64,000 bases of DNA from Bacteroidota bacterium (GCA_024640885.1 JAHEEC010000001.1:16624-80623); one strand, 5' to 3'. Shown: positions 36,572 through 47,423, numbered from the stretch's first letter. The notes: generated by a model not told the origin, from the sequence alone. Numbers and translations: made by a program.

Positions 36572-38344
36572 TCAATCCTCTGAAAAATGCCGGAGCATTT
36601 CCCGGTAGGAGGAGAAGACACGGGCGCGGGAGACAAATCCAAGGTACCTGCCATTGCGCAGGACCGGAATGTTGTACCTCTGGCTTTCGGTGAATACCCT
36701 GGCAACCTCCTCCATCTGGTCGGTGCTTTCAATGGTCCATTCAGGGCTGATCATCAGGTCACTGATCCTGGTGGTATCATACATCTCCTGGTTGAACATG
36801 ATGTGCCTGATGTCATCAAGTTTTACGATCCCCAGCAGGTTCTGCTTTTCATCGACCACGGGGTAAATGTTCCTGCTTGAATTGGTGATCACCTTGATCA
36901 GGTCACGGAGGGTGGAATCGGCCCTGACGGTCCTGAAATTGGTCTCGATCAGGTCTGTGACCTTCATCATTAACAGGATGTTCCTGTCCTTGTGATGGGT
37001 CATCAATTCTCCGCGTTGTGCCAGCTGGACTGTGTATACAGAGTTCTTCACGAAGTACCTGGCCGTTCCAAAGGAGATGGTGGAAGCCAGCATCAGGGGA
37101 AAAAAGAGTTCATACCCTCCCGTTATCTCCGCGATCAGGAAGATGGCCGTCAGGGGGGCATGGATCACCCCTGCGATCATGCCCGCCATCCCCACCAGTA
37201 CCATGTTGCTCACCGAAACGTCAAATCCGAACTGGTTCAGTGATACGCCAAACAGGAGCCCCATGTTGGCACCCATGAAAAGTGCAGGGGCAAAGATCCC
37301 CCCGATGCCTCCTGCGGCAAAGGTAAGTGTGGCTGCCACCACTTTGATCCCGATCAGCACGAGGATATAGATGAACAGGAGGGCAAAGGTCTGGTTCCAT
37401 CCCTCAAAGAATGTATTGTCGAAAAGGTGGATGTACTCACCCCTCAGTCCCAGGTTCACCACCTCATATCCTTCCCCGTAGAGGGAAGGGAAAAGAAAAA
37501 TGATCACACCCAGAAGGCTGCCGGCCACCAGGAGCCTCTTCCATGGATTCCGGAAGCGATCGAAAAATCCTGAAATAAAGATGTAGCTTCTGGTGAAATA
37601 GACCGACAGCAATCCAACCAGCACCCCCAGGATCAGGTAAAAATGGATCTGCCCCATCTGGAAACTTTCCGAAACCTGGAAAGGATAAAGCACATTCTGA
37701 CCCAGGAACAGGTATGAGGTCATTGCCCCTGTGGCGGAGGCAATCAGCAGCGGGATGACAGCCCACATGGTCAGGTCAAGCATAATCACCTCCAGGGCAA
37801 ATACAATGCCTGCGATGGGTGCTTTAAAGATCGCCGACATGGCCCCTGCGCAGGCGCAAGAAATCAACAGTGTAATCTCTTTATAGCTGAGCTTAAGTAA
37901 TTTGCCAAGGCTTGACCCAATGGCCCCTCCCGTGGCCACCGTGGGGCCTTCCAATCCCACAGACCCGCCGAAACCAACTGTCAGCGCGCTGGAGATAATG
38001 CTTGAATAGAGGTTGTGGGACTTGATAATTCCATTGGCTTTGGATATGGAGAAGAGCACGCCTGGAATACCGTGCCCGACCGGCTTCTTATTGATATATC
38101 TGATAAATACAACCGCCAGTGCGATCCCCACGATGGGCAGGATGAAGATATAGAACCTGCTGTAATCGCCGTTAAAACCATTTTCCAGTGCCGCACGTAT
38201 AAAGTGCACCAGGTTTTTAATGATCACCGCTGCAAGACCCACACCCAGGCCCACCATGGCAGCCAGGAAGTAGAGGAACCTGTGGCCTGTTAAATACCTG
38301 TTTTTTAGACTATTAAACCAATTAATTACGCGATTTTCTGACAT
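36572..38344 (-). CDS. ClC-family chloride channel/transporter with C-terminal CBS domains
   Basis: 590 aa; GFGGSVGLEGPTVATGGAIGS, GAMSAIFKAPIAGIVFALE, AGMIAGVIHAPLTAIFLIAEITGGY; C-terminal CBS pair. Confidence 0.94.
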   Translation of the reverse strand: MSENRVINWFNSLKNRYLTGHRFLYFLAAMVGLGVGLAAVIIKNLVHFIRAALENGFNGDYSRFYIFILPIVGIALAVVFIRYINKKPVGHGIPGVLFSISKANGIIKSHNLYSSIISSALTVGFGGSVGLEGPTVATGGAIGSSLGKLLKLSYKEITLLISCACAGAMSAIFKAPIAGIVFALEVIMLDLTMWAVIPLLIASATGAMTSYLFLGQNVLYPFQVSESFQMGQIHFYLILGVLVGLLSVYFTRSYIFISGFFDRFRNPWKRLLVAGSLLGVIIFLFPSLYGEGYEVVNLGLRGEYIHLFDNTFFEGWNQTFALLFIYILVLIGIKVVAATLTFAAGGIGGIFAPALFMGANMGLLFGVSLNQFGFDVSVSNMVLVGMAGMIAGVIHAPLTAIFLIAEITGGYELFFPLMLASTISFGTARYFVKNSVYTVQLAQRGELMTHHKDRNILLMMKVTDLIETNFRTVRADSTLRDLIKVITNSSRNIYPVVDEKQNLLGIVKLDDIRHIMFNQEMYDTTRISDLMISPEWTIESTDQMEEVARVFTESQRYNIPVLRNGRYLGFVSRARVFSSYREMLRHFSED

Positions 38345-38462
38345 GGCATGACAAAATTAGCATTTTAGGGAGCAGAACAACAAGGAATGCTGAAAATAGA
38401 ATATGTTATCTTTGTCTGGGAATTGGCGGAAATAATACCAGGGGCACAACGTTTTATAGGAT

Positions 38463-39980
38463 ATGACTGGGAGACAAAAATATAGGGGGATGATCCGGAC
38501 ATTGATTGCATTGGTGCTCCTGTATACATCTTCCCAACTTCTCTTTTCCCAGGGAACCTTACCGGATATCCCTGATATCATAAGGGTAACGGTGGACCAT
38601 GGTGACGGTGGTGTACTGATCCAGTGGGAACCCAGCGCTGATTCTGACATTGAGTTCTATACCATTTACAAACAAAGGGACCAGGTTTTTGAGATTGTGG
38701 CCACCATTTCCGCCGATAGCGTTAAATTTAAGCACCTGGGAGGTGGCGGCAGGAATCTTTCATATGCGGTCACAGCTGTTGATTCCTCGGGTAACGAAAG
38801 CCTGTTTGCCGATAATGTGCACAGGGCGGTTTCTGCCACTGTTGAATTTGATCCCTGCGTTCCCACCAACACCCTCACCTGGAATGGTTATACTGGATGG
38901 GAGAATCACATCGCGGGCTACAGGATCTACGGGGGAATTCAGGGATCCACGCTTCCATTGCTTGGCTTCGTCTCCTCTTCCACGCAGCACTTCTCCCACA
39001 CCGGGATCACTGTGGGGATGCTTTATGATTATTATATCGAAACGGTCCACATCAGCGGTCTTGTTTCCCTTTCAGCCATCGAAACCATTTCTTCCCTTTA
39101 CCCTGAAGCACCCCGGTTCCTCTCTGTGGATTGGGTCTCTGTGACCGGCCCCGGCACCGTTGAACTTCAGTTTAGTGTGGATGTGGAGAGCGCGGTCAAT
39201 GATTTCAGGGTAATGAAAAGAAGCGGGCCAGACACCCCGTTTATACAGGTGCAGGAGATCCTGGATGCCATCGGCTCCACCCAATTGATCGAGGATCACT
39301 TTCCCACCTCTGCGAACACTTTTGAATACCAGGTGCAGTCCATTTTTTCCCCTCCCTCCTGCAGCGCACCCATCGTGATCTCCACATCCAATTCGGGGAC
39401 AAATATCTTACTTGAATATGAGTTTGACGACCACTCTGTGTTCCTGAACTGGACCCCCTACAACCAATATGCCAACGGACTGTCGGGATATACCATACAG
39501 CGGAGGAGCGGGAACGGGGCGTTCCTTGATCTGCAAACAGTGGCGCCCGGCACTACTTCCTGGACGGAGACTGTACAGTCCATAATCGATGGTTTTCAAC
39601 CGGGGGAGGTGCAGTACCGTGTAATTGCGAAGGGAAACCAGGGTGGAACAGGCAATCCGGGCCAAAGTGTTTCAAACATTGTATCTGTGGGGGTGGAAAC
39701 CACCCTGAAATTACCCAGTGCATTCACCCCGGGAAGCAATGACATGAACTTTGAGTTCAAACCGATCATTGATTTTGCACCCAAAGATTATCGCATGATG
39801 GTCCTGGACCGAAGTGGTCGAAAACTGTTTGAAACCAATGATCCCGGCCAGGGATGGGACGGGCGATCCGGAAACGGGCATTTCGTAAGTGAAGGGGTTT
39901 ATATCTACTACATCCAGTTTACGGATTATACGGGGCGCTTCAAATCATTCACCGGGAATTTAACGGTCTTGTATCCCTGA
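38463..39980 (+). CDS. Fibronectin-like secreted protein with gliding motility-associated C-terminal domain
   Basis: 505 aa; C-term LKLPSAFTPGSNDMNFEFKPIIDFAPKDYRMMVLDRSGRKLFETNDPGQGWDGRSGNGHFVSEGVYIYYIQFTD (TIGR04131-like). Confidence 0.9.
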   Translation: MTGRQKYRGMIRTLIALVLLYTSSQLLFSQGTLPDIPDIIRVTVDHGDGGVLIQWEPSADSDIEFYTIYKQRDQVFEIVATISADSVKFKHLGGGGRNLSYAVTAVDSSGNESLFADNVHRAVSATVEFDPCVPTNTLTWNGYTGWENHIAGYRIYGGIQGSTLPLLGFVSSSTQHFSHTGITVGMLYDYYIETVHISGLVSLSAIETISSLYPEAPRFLSVDWVSVTGPGTVELQFSVDVESAVNDFRVMKRSGPDTPFIQVQEILDAIGSTQLIEDHFPTSANTFEYQVQSIFSPPSCSAPIVISTSNSGTNILLEYEFDDHSVFLNWTPYNQYANGLSGYTIQRRSGNGAFLDLQTVAPGTTSWTETVQSIIDGFQPGEVQYRVIAKGNQGGTGNPGQSVSNIVSVGVETTLKLPSAFTPGSNDMNFEFKPIIDFAPKDYRMMVLDRSGRKLFETNDPGQGWDGRSGNGHFVSEGVYIYYIQFTDYTGRFKSFTGNLTVLYP

Positions 39981-40025
39981 TTCAAAAAATTATCGTTACT
40001 CCCTGCGCCCTTTCCATAATATCAC

Positions 40026-40033
40026 TAATTTTG
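40026..40033 (+). promoter_or_regulatory. Candidate -7 box (TAATTTTG) of the relA/spoT gene
   Basis: TAnnTTTG match 30 nt before ATG 40064; argues against the TTG 40031 start in the track. Confidence 0.4.
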
Positions 40034-40063
40034 TGTATCCAGAATGGTACTGGGTTACAGCTT

Positions 40064-42283
40064 ATGGAGGAAAAAATAATCACCGAAGAAGTTAAAATCA
40101 ACGAGCTGCTCGAACGACTGATCAGGAACTGTTCCTATTGCAAATCAGCCAAGGACGAGAAAATGATCAGGAAAGCCTTTAAGATGGCCGATGAGGCACA
40201 TAAAGGCATGCGCAGAAAGTCGGGAGATCCATTCATAATCCATCCCCTGGAAGTGGCCCTGATCGTCAGTGAAGAGATCGGACTCGGAGTGACCAGCACC
40301 GTGTGTGCCATCCTGCATGATGTGGTGGAGGATACTGACCTGACCATCGAGGATATTGAAAATGCCTTTGGGAAAAAAATCGCTTCCATTATCGATGGAC
40401 TCACCAAGATCTCAGGTGTTTTTGACAAGGAATCCAACTCTCTCCAGGCAGAGAACTTCCGCAAAATGCTCCTCACCCTTTCCGATGACGTGAGGGTGAT
40501 CTTTATTAAACTGGCCGACAGGCTCCACAACATGAGGACCCTTGATTCGCTGCCACGAAACAAACAGATGAAGATCGCCGGGGAGACCATATACCTTTAT
40601 GCACCCCTGGCCCACCGCCTGGGATTGTATGCATTGAAATCGGAACTTGAGGACCTCAGCCTGAAATACAGGTACCCTGAAGTATACAACGAGATCTCTG
40701 AGAAGATCAAGCTGACCGAGGAGCGGCGGCTTCACCTGATCAATCACTTTTCATTGCCCATTATCGATGCCCTGGAGAAGAACTCTTTCAAGTTCAACAT
40801 TACCGGCAGGCCCAAATCCATTTACTCCGTATGGCAGAAAATGCACCAGAAAAATGTGACCTTCGAGGAGATCTATGACCTGTTCGCCATCCGGATTGTG
40901 TTCCAACCCAAGCCTGGCCTCCCCGAGAAAACACAATGCTGGACCATTTACTCCATCATTACTGATATCTATGCACCAAAGCCCGAGCGGATCCGAGACT
41001 GGGTATCCACACCCAAAGCCAATGGGTATGAAGCCCTGCACACCACGGTAATGGGACCCAACGGGAAATGGATGGAGGTTCAGATCCGTTCAAAGCGCAT
41101 GGATGAAATCGCTGAACGCGGTTTTGCCGCCCACTGGAAGTACAAAGACAAGTCGGCCCCCGAATCGGAACTGGATAAGTGGATCAAACGGATCAGGGAG
41201 ACCCTGGAGTCCCCTTCCGCTGACGCCATGGAATTCCTGGATGATTTCAAACTGAACCTCTTCTCCTCGGAGATCATGGTATTCACCCCCAAAGGACACA
41301 TCTTTACCCTTCCGGCCCAGTCCACTGCCCTGGATTTTGCTTATGACATCCATACCGAGATCGGGAACAAGGCCATCGGAGCCAAAGTGAACCACCGCCT
41401 GGTTCCACTGAGTCATACACTCGCCAGCGGCGACCAGGTGGAGATTCTCACATCGGATGTTCAAAAACCCACCGTGGAGTGGTACCATTTTGTAACCACG
41501 GTCAAGGCGAAAACCTCCATTAAAAACGCCCTGAAAGCCGAAACCAAGAACCGGACCGAGGTGGGCAAGACCATGCTTACGGAAAAGCTGAAGGAGCTGA
41601 ACCTCACACCCAGCTCAAGGATCCTGAAGAAGCTTGTGCCTGCATACGAATCGACCCACAAGGATGAACTTTACTCAAAGATCGGAAGCGGGCTCATCAA
41701 CCTGGACGAACTGAAGGAGGTCCTGAGCAAAAACACCAAGAACAAGTGGGTAAGGGTTTGGGACGTTTCACTGGGAAGAACACAGAAAAAAACAGGCCAG
41801 AAGGATGAATTTGACTCCAAAGGCACACTGATCCTCAGGGAGGCCATGGAGGATGAGGAGAGCAACTATTACCTGGCCAAATGCTGCAATCCCATTCCCG
41901 GAGATGAAGTGGTGGCGGTCAGGCAGGAGAACGGTACCCTGCTGATCCACCGTACAGACTGCACCACGGCGGTGAAAATAATGTCAAGACAGGGGGACAA
42001 GCTGGTGGCTGCCAAATGGACCCAGCATAAGGTCCTTTCCTACCTGGCCCGGATCCAGTTAAACGGGTGGGACCGGTTCGGGGTATACAACTCCATTACC
42101 AATACAATTACCAAAGAGTTGAACATCAGCATGCGGACCATCAACCTGCATGGACACGATGGGATCTTTGACGGGACCATCGACCTGTATGTGCACAATA
42201 CCAATGACCTTAACAACCTTATTCTAAACCTTATGAAGCTTAAGGGTGTGGAATCGGTGCACAGGGTTGAGGTGAAGGAGTAA
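40064..42283 (+). CDS. RelA/SpoT family bifunctional (p)ppGpp synthetase/hydrolase
   Basis: HPLEVALIVSEE, ILHDVVEDTD (HD domain), TPKANGYEALHTTVMGPNGKWMEVQIRS (synthetase), VFTPKGHIFTLPAQSTALDFAYDIHT (TGS), C-terminal ACT. Confidence 0.95.
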   Translation: MEEKIITEEVKINELLERLIRNCSYCKSAKDEKMIRKAFKMADEAHKGMRRKSGDPFIIHPLEVALIVSEEIGLGVTSTVCAILHDVVEDTDLTIEDIENAFGKKIASIIDGLTKISGVFDKESNSLQAENFRKMLLTLSDDVRVIFIKLADRLHNMRTLDSLPRNKQMKIAGETIYLYAPLAHRLGLYALKSELEDLSLKYRYPEVYNEISEKIKLTEERRLHLINHFSLPIIDALEKNSFKFNITGRPKSIYSVWQKMHQKNVTFEEIYDLFAIRIVFQPKPGLPEKTQCWTIYSIITDIYAPKPERIRDWVSTPKANGYEALHTTVMGPNGKWMEVQIRSKRMDEIAERGFAAHWKYKDKSAPESELDKWIKRIRETLESPSADAMEFLDDFKLNLFSSEIMVFTPKGHIFTLPAQSTALDFAYDIHTEIGNKAIGAKVNHRLVPLSHTLASGDQVEILTSDVQKPTVEWYHFVTTVKAKTSIKNALKAETKNRTEVGKTMLTEKLKELNLTPSSRILKKLVPAYESTHKDELYSKIGSGLINLDELKEVLSKNTKNKWVRVWDVSLGRTQKKTGQKDEFDSKGTLILREAMEDEESNYYLAKCCNPIPGDEVVAVRQENGTLLIHRTDCTTAVKIMSRQGDKLVAAKWTQHKVLSYLARIQLNGWDRFGVYNSITNTITKELNISMRTINLHGHDGIFDGTIDLYVHNTNDLNNLILNLMKLKGVESVHRVEVKE

Positions 42284-42352
42284 ATTTCCATCTTTATCTG
42301 TTCTAAATTAAAATTATTGCTATCTTAGCATGGCAATTTTTACCTGACCATT

Positions 42353-42808
42353 ATGGTGCATGAGGAGACGAAAGATACTGTGAAACAGATATTCACAGAA
42401 TACCTTGAAAAGAGAGGACACCGTAAAACTCCTGAACGCTACGCAATTCTGGATGAGATCTATTCAAGAGATGGCCACTTCGATATAGAATCCCTCTATA
42501 TCTTCATGAAGAATAAGAACTACAGGGTCAGCCGTGCTACCCTGTACAATACCATTGAATTGCTGCTGGACTGCAGCCTGGTGGTAAAGCATCAGTTTGG
42601 AAAGAATATTGCCCAGTTCGAAAAGGCATACCATTGCATGCAACACGATCACCTGATTGATTTGAACACTGGGAATGTGATTGAATTCTGTGATCCAAGG
42701 ATCGAGGAGATCATCAAAACCGCCTGTGAACTGAACAACTTCTCACCCAGTCATCACTCTCTCTATATCTATGGACGGAGCAAGAATGAGTCCGATGGTG
42801 AAAAATAG
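42353..42808 (+). CDS. Fur-family transcriptional regulator
   Basis: 151 aa; RKTPERYAILDEIYSRDGHFDIESLYIFMKNKNYRVSRATLYNTIELLLDCSLV; HxH metal-site region. Confidence 0.92.
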   Translation: MVHEETKDTVKQIFTEYLEKRGHRKTPERYAILDEIYSRDGHFDIESLYIFMKNKNYRVSRATLYNTIELLLDCSLVVKHQFGKNIAQFEKAYHCMQHDHLIDLNTGNVIEFCDPRIEEIIKTACELNNFSPSHHSLYIYGRSKNESDGEK

Positions 42809-42826
42809 TTCAAATCTTTGATCCAC

Positions 42827-42852
42827 AATCCCTCCCCACAGAGGGATTTTTT
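42827..42852 (+). terminator. Intrinsic terminator after the fur-family gene
   Basis: AATCCCTC-CCCACA-GAGGGATT followed by TTTTC; 8-bp stem. Confidence 0.75.
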
Positions 42853-42924
42853 CTTATTTTTACCCAACCTTAAATGCCGGAACACCGGCTTATTTTGTGC
42901 CAAAATCTCACAATTTAGAATTAC

Positions 42925-44181
42925 ATGAAAGTTGATGTTCTTTTAGGCCTCCAGTGGGGAGATGAAGGTAAGGGAAAAGTGGTTGATGTACTGACCCCCC
43001 GCTATGATATCATCACCCGCTTCCAGGGAGGGCCCAATGCGGGCCATACCCTCGAGTTTAACAATCACAAACACATCCTCCACAATATTCCATCTGGTAT
43101 TTTCCGCGAAGATAAACTGAACATGATCACCAATGGAGTGGTACTGGATCCCATTGTTTTTAAGCGTGAGATTGATTCTCTGGAGGCTATGGGAATTGAT
43201 CTGACGAAAAATCTCTGGATATCAAGGAGGGCTCACCTCATCCTGCCCACCCACCGGATCCTGGACGCTGCTTCGGAAGCTGCCAAGGGAAAATCCAAGA
43301 TCGGTTCCACACTGAAGGGAATAGGTCCGACCTACATGGACAAGACAGGCCGGAACGGACTCCGGGTCGGGGATCTGGATCTCGATTTTGAATCAAAATA
43401 CAAGGCCCTGAAGGCCAAACACCAGGTGCTCCTCAAAATTTATGATTATGAGTACAACATGGATGAAGAGGAGAAATTTTTTGAAGGCATTGAGGTGATC
43501 AGGAAATTCAAGCGCGTCGATACAGAGTATGAGCTGAACAGATTTATGGAACAGGGGAAATCGATCCTGGCCGAGGGTGCCCAGGGCACCCTGCTGGATA
43601 TTGACTTCGGCTCCTACCCTTTCGTCACCTCCTCCAACACCATCTGTGCGGGTGCATGCACCGGCATGGGAATTGCACCCACATCCATCGGAGAGGTCTA
43701 TGGTATTTTCAAAGCCTATTGCACACGCGTGGGAAGCGGCCCGTTCCCCTCCGAACTCCTGGACGATGAGGGAGAGCGTCTGAGGGATATCGGCAAGGAG
43801 TTCGGCTCCACCACAGGGAGGCCGCGCAGGTGTGGATGGCTGGACCTCATTGCATTGAAATACAGCCTTATGCTCAACGGGGTGACCCAGCTTATCATGA
43901 CAAAGACAGATGTGCTGGATACCTTTGAGACCATAAAGGTAGCCACCGCATATTCCATCGACGGGGTCCTCACGGACCAGCTTCCATATAATCTGAGTGC
44001 AGATGTAAAGCCGGTCTATACAGAGATGCAGGGCTGGAAAACCGACCTGACAGGAGTGCGTTCAAAAGAACAATTCCCCAGGGAGCTGAGCGAATACATC
44101 CGTTTCCTTGAAAAAGAGCTCAAGGTACCCATCAAGTTCATCTCCGTAGGCCCTGACAGGGAACAGATTATTACACTATAA
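42925..44181 (+). CDS. purA: Adenylosuccinate synthase
   Basis: 418 aa; LLGLQWGDEGKGKVVDVL, FQGGPNAGHTLEF, GIGPTYMDKTGRNGLRVGDL, EFGSTTGRPRRCGWLDL. Confidence 0.97.
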   Translation: MKVDVLLGLQWGDEGKGKVVDVLTPRYDIITRFQGGPNAGHTLEFNNHKHILHNIPSGIFREDKLNMITNGVVLDPIVFKREIDSLEAMGIDLTKNLWISRRAHLILPTHRILDAASEAAKGKSKIGSTLKGIGPTYMDKTGRNGLRVGDLDLDFESKYKALKAKHQVLLKIYDYEYNMDEEEKFFEGIEVIRKFKRVDTEYELNRFMEQGKSILAEGAQGTLLDIDFGSYPFVTSSNTICAGACTGMGIAPTSIGEVYGIFKAYCTRVGSGPFPSELLDDEGERLRDIGKEFGSTTGRPRRCGWLDLIALKYSLMLNGVTQLIMTKTDVLDTFETIKVATAYSIDGVLTDQLPYNLSADVKPVYTEMQGWKTDLTGVRSKEQFPRELSEYIRFLEKELKVPIKFISVGPDREQIITL

Positions 44182-44340
44182 CCGGGAGCCTCCCGGTATG
44201 CGGCTCCACCTGGAATCACGAACAATGTGATCATTTCCGTTCTGGGAGATGAAATGGCACTTTGTCCCCATGTGATTATTTCATATCTTGACTTTCCGTA
44301 GTGTCACCTTTATGCACATTCACAATTTCAATTTGCTGCC

Positions 44341-46251
44341 ATGAAAACCTTGATCCAATTTTTTGAAGAAAATGTGGAGAAGTTCTTCAACAATCCCTAC
44401 ATGTGGGAAAAAAGGGACGGAGCCTTTCAGCCCACCACCTATGGAGAGATGAAAGAGCTTGTGTACCAGTTTGCTGCAGGTTTGATGACCCTGGGTGTAA
44501 AGAAGGGGGACCGGATCTCACTGCTGGCAGAGGGAAGAACCAGTTGGGTGGTTGCCGAAATGGGAATGTTTTACCTGGGCGCCATTGATGTACCCCTTTC
44601 CATACAATTGAACGAGCCCGCCGATCTCACATTCAGGATGAAACATTCGGGCAGCCGCATGGTCGTGGTATCCTCAAGCCAGCTCACAAAGATCAATGCC
44701 ATAAAAGATAAACTTCCCGACCTGGAAAAGATCATCCTGCTGGACCCAATGGATAGATATGAACCCATGGAGGTATATATGGGCGATCTTATGAAGGAGG
44801 GAAAGAAGCTGCTGGAACAGGATTTTAATTCATTCAGGAAAGTCTATGAATCAGTCGACCCGGATGATATTGCCAACATATGCTATACATCCGGAACCAC
44901 CGCGGATCCAAAAGGCATCATGCTCAGCCAGCGGAACTACACGGCCAATACGGAACAGGCGCTGACTTTGATCACCATACCCCAGGATTTCAAGATGTTC
45001 CTTTTCCTTCCCTGGGACCACAGTTTTGCCCATACCTCGGGTATTTTTTCCATTATGGCCATGGGAGCCAGCCTGGCATCCCTTGAAATGGGCAAGACCT
45101 CATTTGAAACCCGGAAGAATATCCCCAAAAACATCCAGGAGATCAAACCGGAGGTGATGTTCAGCGTACCCACCATTGCCAAGAATTTCAGGAACAACAT
45201 TGAAAGCGGGGTAAGGGCAAAGGGGAAACTGACCTATGCACTGTTTAAGAAAGGACTCCGGATCGCATACAGGTATAACGGGAACGGCTGGGACCGTGGG
45301 AAAGGATTCAAGGCATTGCTGAAGCCCTTCTATAACCTCTTCGATGCGGTTATATTCAGCAAGGTGAGAAATGCCCTGGGTGGGAACATGAGATTCTTCA
45401 TCGGAGGAGGAGCGTTGCTGGATATTGAATTACAGCGGTTCTTTTACGCCATCGGGATCCCCATATACCAGGGTTACGGGCTTACGGAAGCAAGCCCCAT
45501 GATCAGCATCAACAGCCCGGAAAAACATAAGATGGGTGCCTCGGGCCTGATTCCCGAAAACCTGGAGGTGAGGATCTGTAACGATGAAGGAAGTGAGCTC
45601 CCTCTGGGGGAAAAGGGTGAAATCGTGATCAGGGGTGAGAACGTCATGAAGGGATACTGGAAAAACGAGGTGGCCACCGCAGAAACCATCAGGGAGGGAT
45701 GGTTGTTCACAGGTGATATGGGATATATGGATGCTGACGGGTTCCTTTACGTACTCGGAAGATACAAAAGCCTGCTCATCGCCGATGACGGTGAGAAATA
45801 CAGTCCGGAAGGAATTGAGGAAGCATTTTCGGATCAGTCGGAATATATCGATCAATGCCTGTTGCACAACAACCAGAATCCCTATACCGTGGCGCTGGTC
45901 CATCCCGATGCAGAAGCCCTGAAGCGCTATCTGAAGGGCCTGGGACTTTCCCCTGATTCCAGGGAAGGCATCGATGCATGCCTCACCCTGGTGGATAACG
46001 AGGTGAGGGAATACAGGGCAAATGGCAGGTTCGGAAATATGTTCCCCCAGCGCTGGATCCCTGCCAACCTGGGGATCCTGGCAGAAGGATTCTCTGTGGA
46101 GAATAAACTGATGAATCCCATGTTAAAGATCATGCGGCCCAAGGTAGAGGAGCGGTACAGTGAACTCTTTGATTTTCTCTATACGCCCGAATCTAAAAGT
46201 GTGATCAATTCCCGGAATGTGAATTCCATGAAAACGTTGCTTGGAAATTGA
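44341..46251 (+). CDS. AMP-dependent synthetase/ligase (long-chain fatty acid-CoA ligase-like)
   Basis: 636 aa; ICYTSGTTADPKGIMLSQRN, YQGYGLTEASPMISIN, GWLFTGDMGYMDADGFLYVLGRYKSLL. Confidence 0.93.
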   Translation: MKTLIQFFEENVEKFFNNPYMWEKRDGAFQPTTYGEMKELVYQFAAGLMTLGVKKGDRISLLAEGRTSWVVAEMGMFYLGAIDVPLSIQLNEPADLTFRMKHSGSRMVVVSSSQLTKINAIKDKLPDLEKIILLDPMDRYEPMEVYMGDLMKEGKKLLEQDFNSFRKVYESVDPDDIANICYTSGTTADPKGIMLSQRNYTANTEQALTLITIPQDFKMFLFLPWDHSFAHTSGIFSIMAMGASLASLEMGKTSFETRKNIPKNIQEIKPEVMFSVPTIAKNFRNNIESGVRAKGKLTYALFKKGLRIAYRYNGNGWDRGKGFKALLKPFYNLFDAVIFSKVRNALGGNMRFFIGGGALLDIELQRFFYAIGIPIYQGYGLTEASPMISINSPEKHKMGASGLIPENLEVRICNDEGSELPLGEKGEIVIRGENVMKGYWKNEVATAETIREGWLFTGDMGYMDADGFLYVLGRYKSLLIADDGEKYSPEGIEEAFSDQSEYIDQCLLHNNQNPYTVALVHPDAEALKRYLKGLGLSPDSREGIDACLTLVDNEVREYRANGRFGNMFPQRWIPANLGILAEGFSVENKLMNPMLKIMRPKVEERYSELFDFLYTPESKSVINSRNVNSMKTLLGN

Positions 46252-46298
46252 TCCGGGAAAGATTAAAATGATCCTGAATATTTTTAAACCCAGAAATC

Positions 46299-47423
46299 AT
46301 GCATAGATTTCCAACCAGGTGCGTCCATGCCGGCACCATAAGGGATGATGTGAAAAAAGGAATCAACTCCCCCATTTACACCTCCACCTCCTTTGCATTT
46401 ATTGACCAGGAGGATACGGTATATCCACGATACCTTAATACCCCCAATGAAAGGGCTGTGGCTGAGAAAATCGCTTCCCTGGAGGATGCGGAGAGTGCCC
46501 TGGTTTTCAGCTCGGGGATGGCCGCAATAAGTACGGTATTATTCACATTCCTGGGAAAAGGTGATCATGTGGTATTTCAGAAAGGGCTCTACGGAGGCAC
46601 CACGCATTTCCTGGACCGGGAATTGAATCGATTCGGGATCGAATATGACATTTCGGCCAGTCAGTCACCCGAAGATATTGAAAGCTGCCTGAAGGAGAAT
46701 ACAAGGCTCATATACATTGAAACCCCTTCTAATCCGCTGCTACGGATCACTGACCTTGAAGGTGTGGCCCGGCTGGCCAGGAAGGCCGGTGTCATCAGCG
46801 TCATTGATAACACATTTGCTTCCCCGGTGAACCAGCAGCCCTGCAGGTTTGGAATCGATATTGTCATCCACAGTGCGACCAAGTACATGGGTGGGCACAG
46901 CGATATTCTCGCGGGGGCTGCAGCCGGAAAAAGGAGTTTGATGGAGGAGATATACCAGACCGGACTGAATTTTGGGGGAGCCCTCAATGCCATGACACTT
47001 TACCTGCTGGAACGAAGCCTTAAAACCATGCATATCAGGGTGGAACGGATCAACCAGAATGCCATGGAATTGGCCCGCTTCCTGGAATCGCACCCTGGCA
47101 TCAGCACAGTGAACTATCCCGGATTGGCCAGCCATCCAGGTCATGGGATCGCATCCAGGCAGATGACAGGTTTTGGGGGAATGCTATCCTTTGAGGTGAA
47201 AGGCCAGGATGGGATCTCATTTCAACGGAAACTAAAACTGATCAAGCCTTCCATGAGCCTTGGCGGACTGGAATCCATCTGCAGTTCCCCGGCCCACACC
47301 TCTCACAGGCACCTGGGGCCCGAAGGGCGGAAAAGTGAAGGAATTTCGGAAGAATTGATCCGGTTCTCTGCGGGGATTGAAGATGTAGAAGACCTGAAAG
47401 CTGACATTGAGCAGGCCCTCTGA
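46299..47423 (+). CDS. PLP-dependent trans-sulfuration enzyme (cystathionine/methionine gamma-lyase family)
   Basis: 374 aa; VFSSGMAAISTVLFTFL, YIETPSNPLLRITDL, VIDNTFASPVNQQP, HSATKYMGGHSDILAG. Confidence 0.93.
   Translation: MHRFPTRCVHAGTIRDDVKKGINSPIYTSTSFAFIDQEDTVYPRYLNTPNERAVAEKIASLEDAESALVFSSGMAAISTVLFTFLGKGDHVVFQKGLYGGTTHFLDRELNRFGIEYDISASQSPEDIESCLKENTRLIYIETPSNPLLRITDLEGVARLARKAGVISVIDNTFASPVNQQPCRFGIDIVIHSATKYMGGHSDILAGAAAGKRSLMEEIYQTGLNFGGALNAMTLYLLERSLKTMHIRVERINQNAMELARFLESHPGISTVNYPGLASHPGHGIASRQMTGFGGMLSFEVKGQDGISFQRKLKLIKPSMSLGGLESICSSPAHTSHRHLGPEGRKSEGISEELIRFSAGIEDVEDLKADIEQAL

Noticed and set aside
44181-44197. Hairpin ACCGGGA-GCC-TCCCGGT after purA as a terminator
   Set aside because: Perfect 7-bp stem but no T-tract follows and the stem starts at the stop codon; not reported as an intrinsic terminator.
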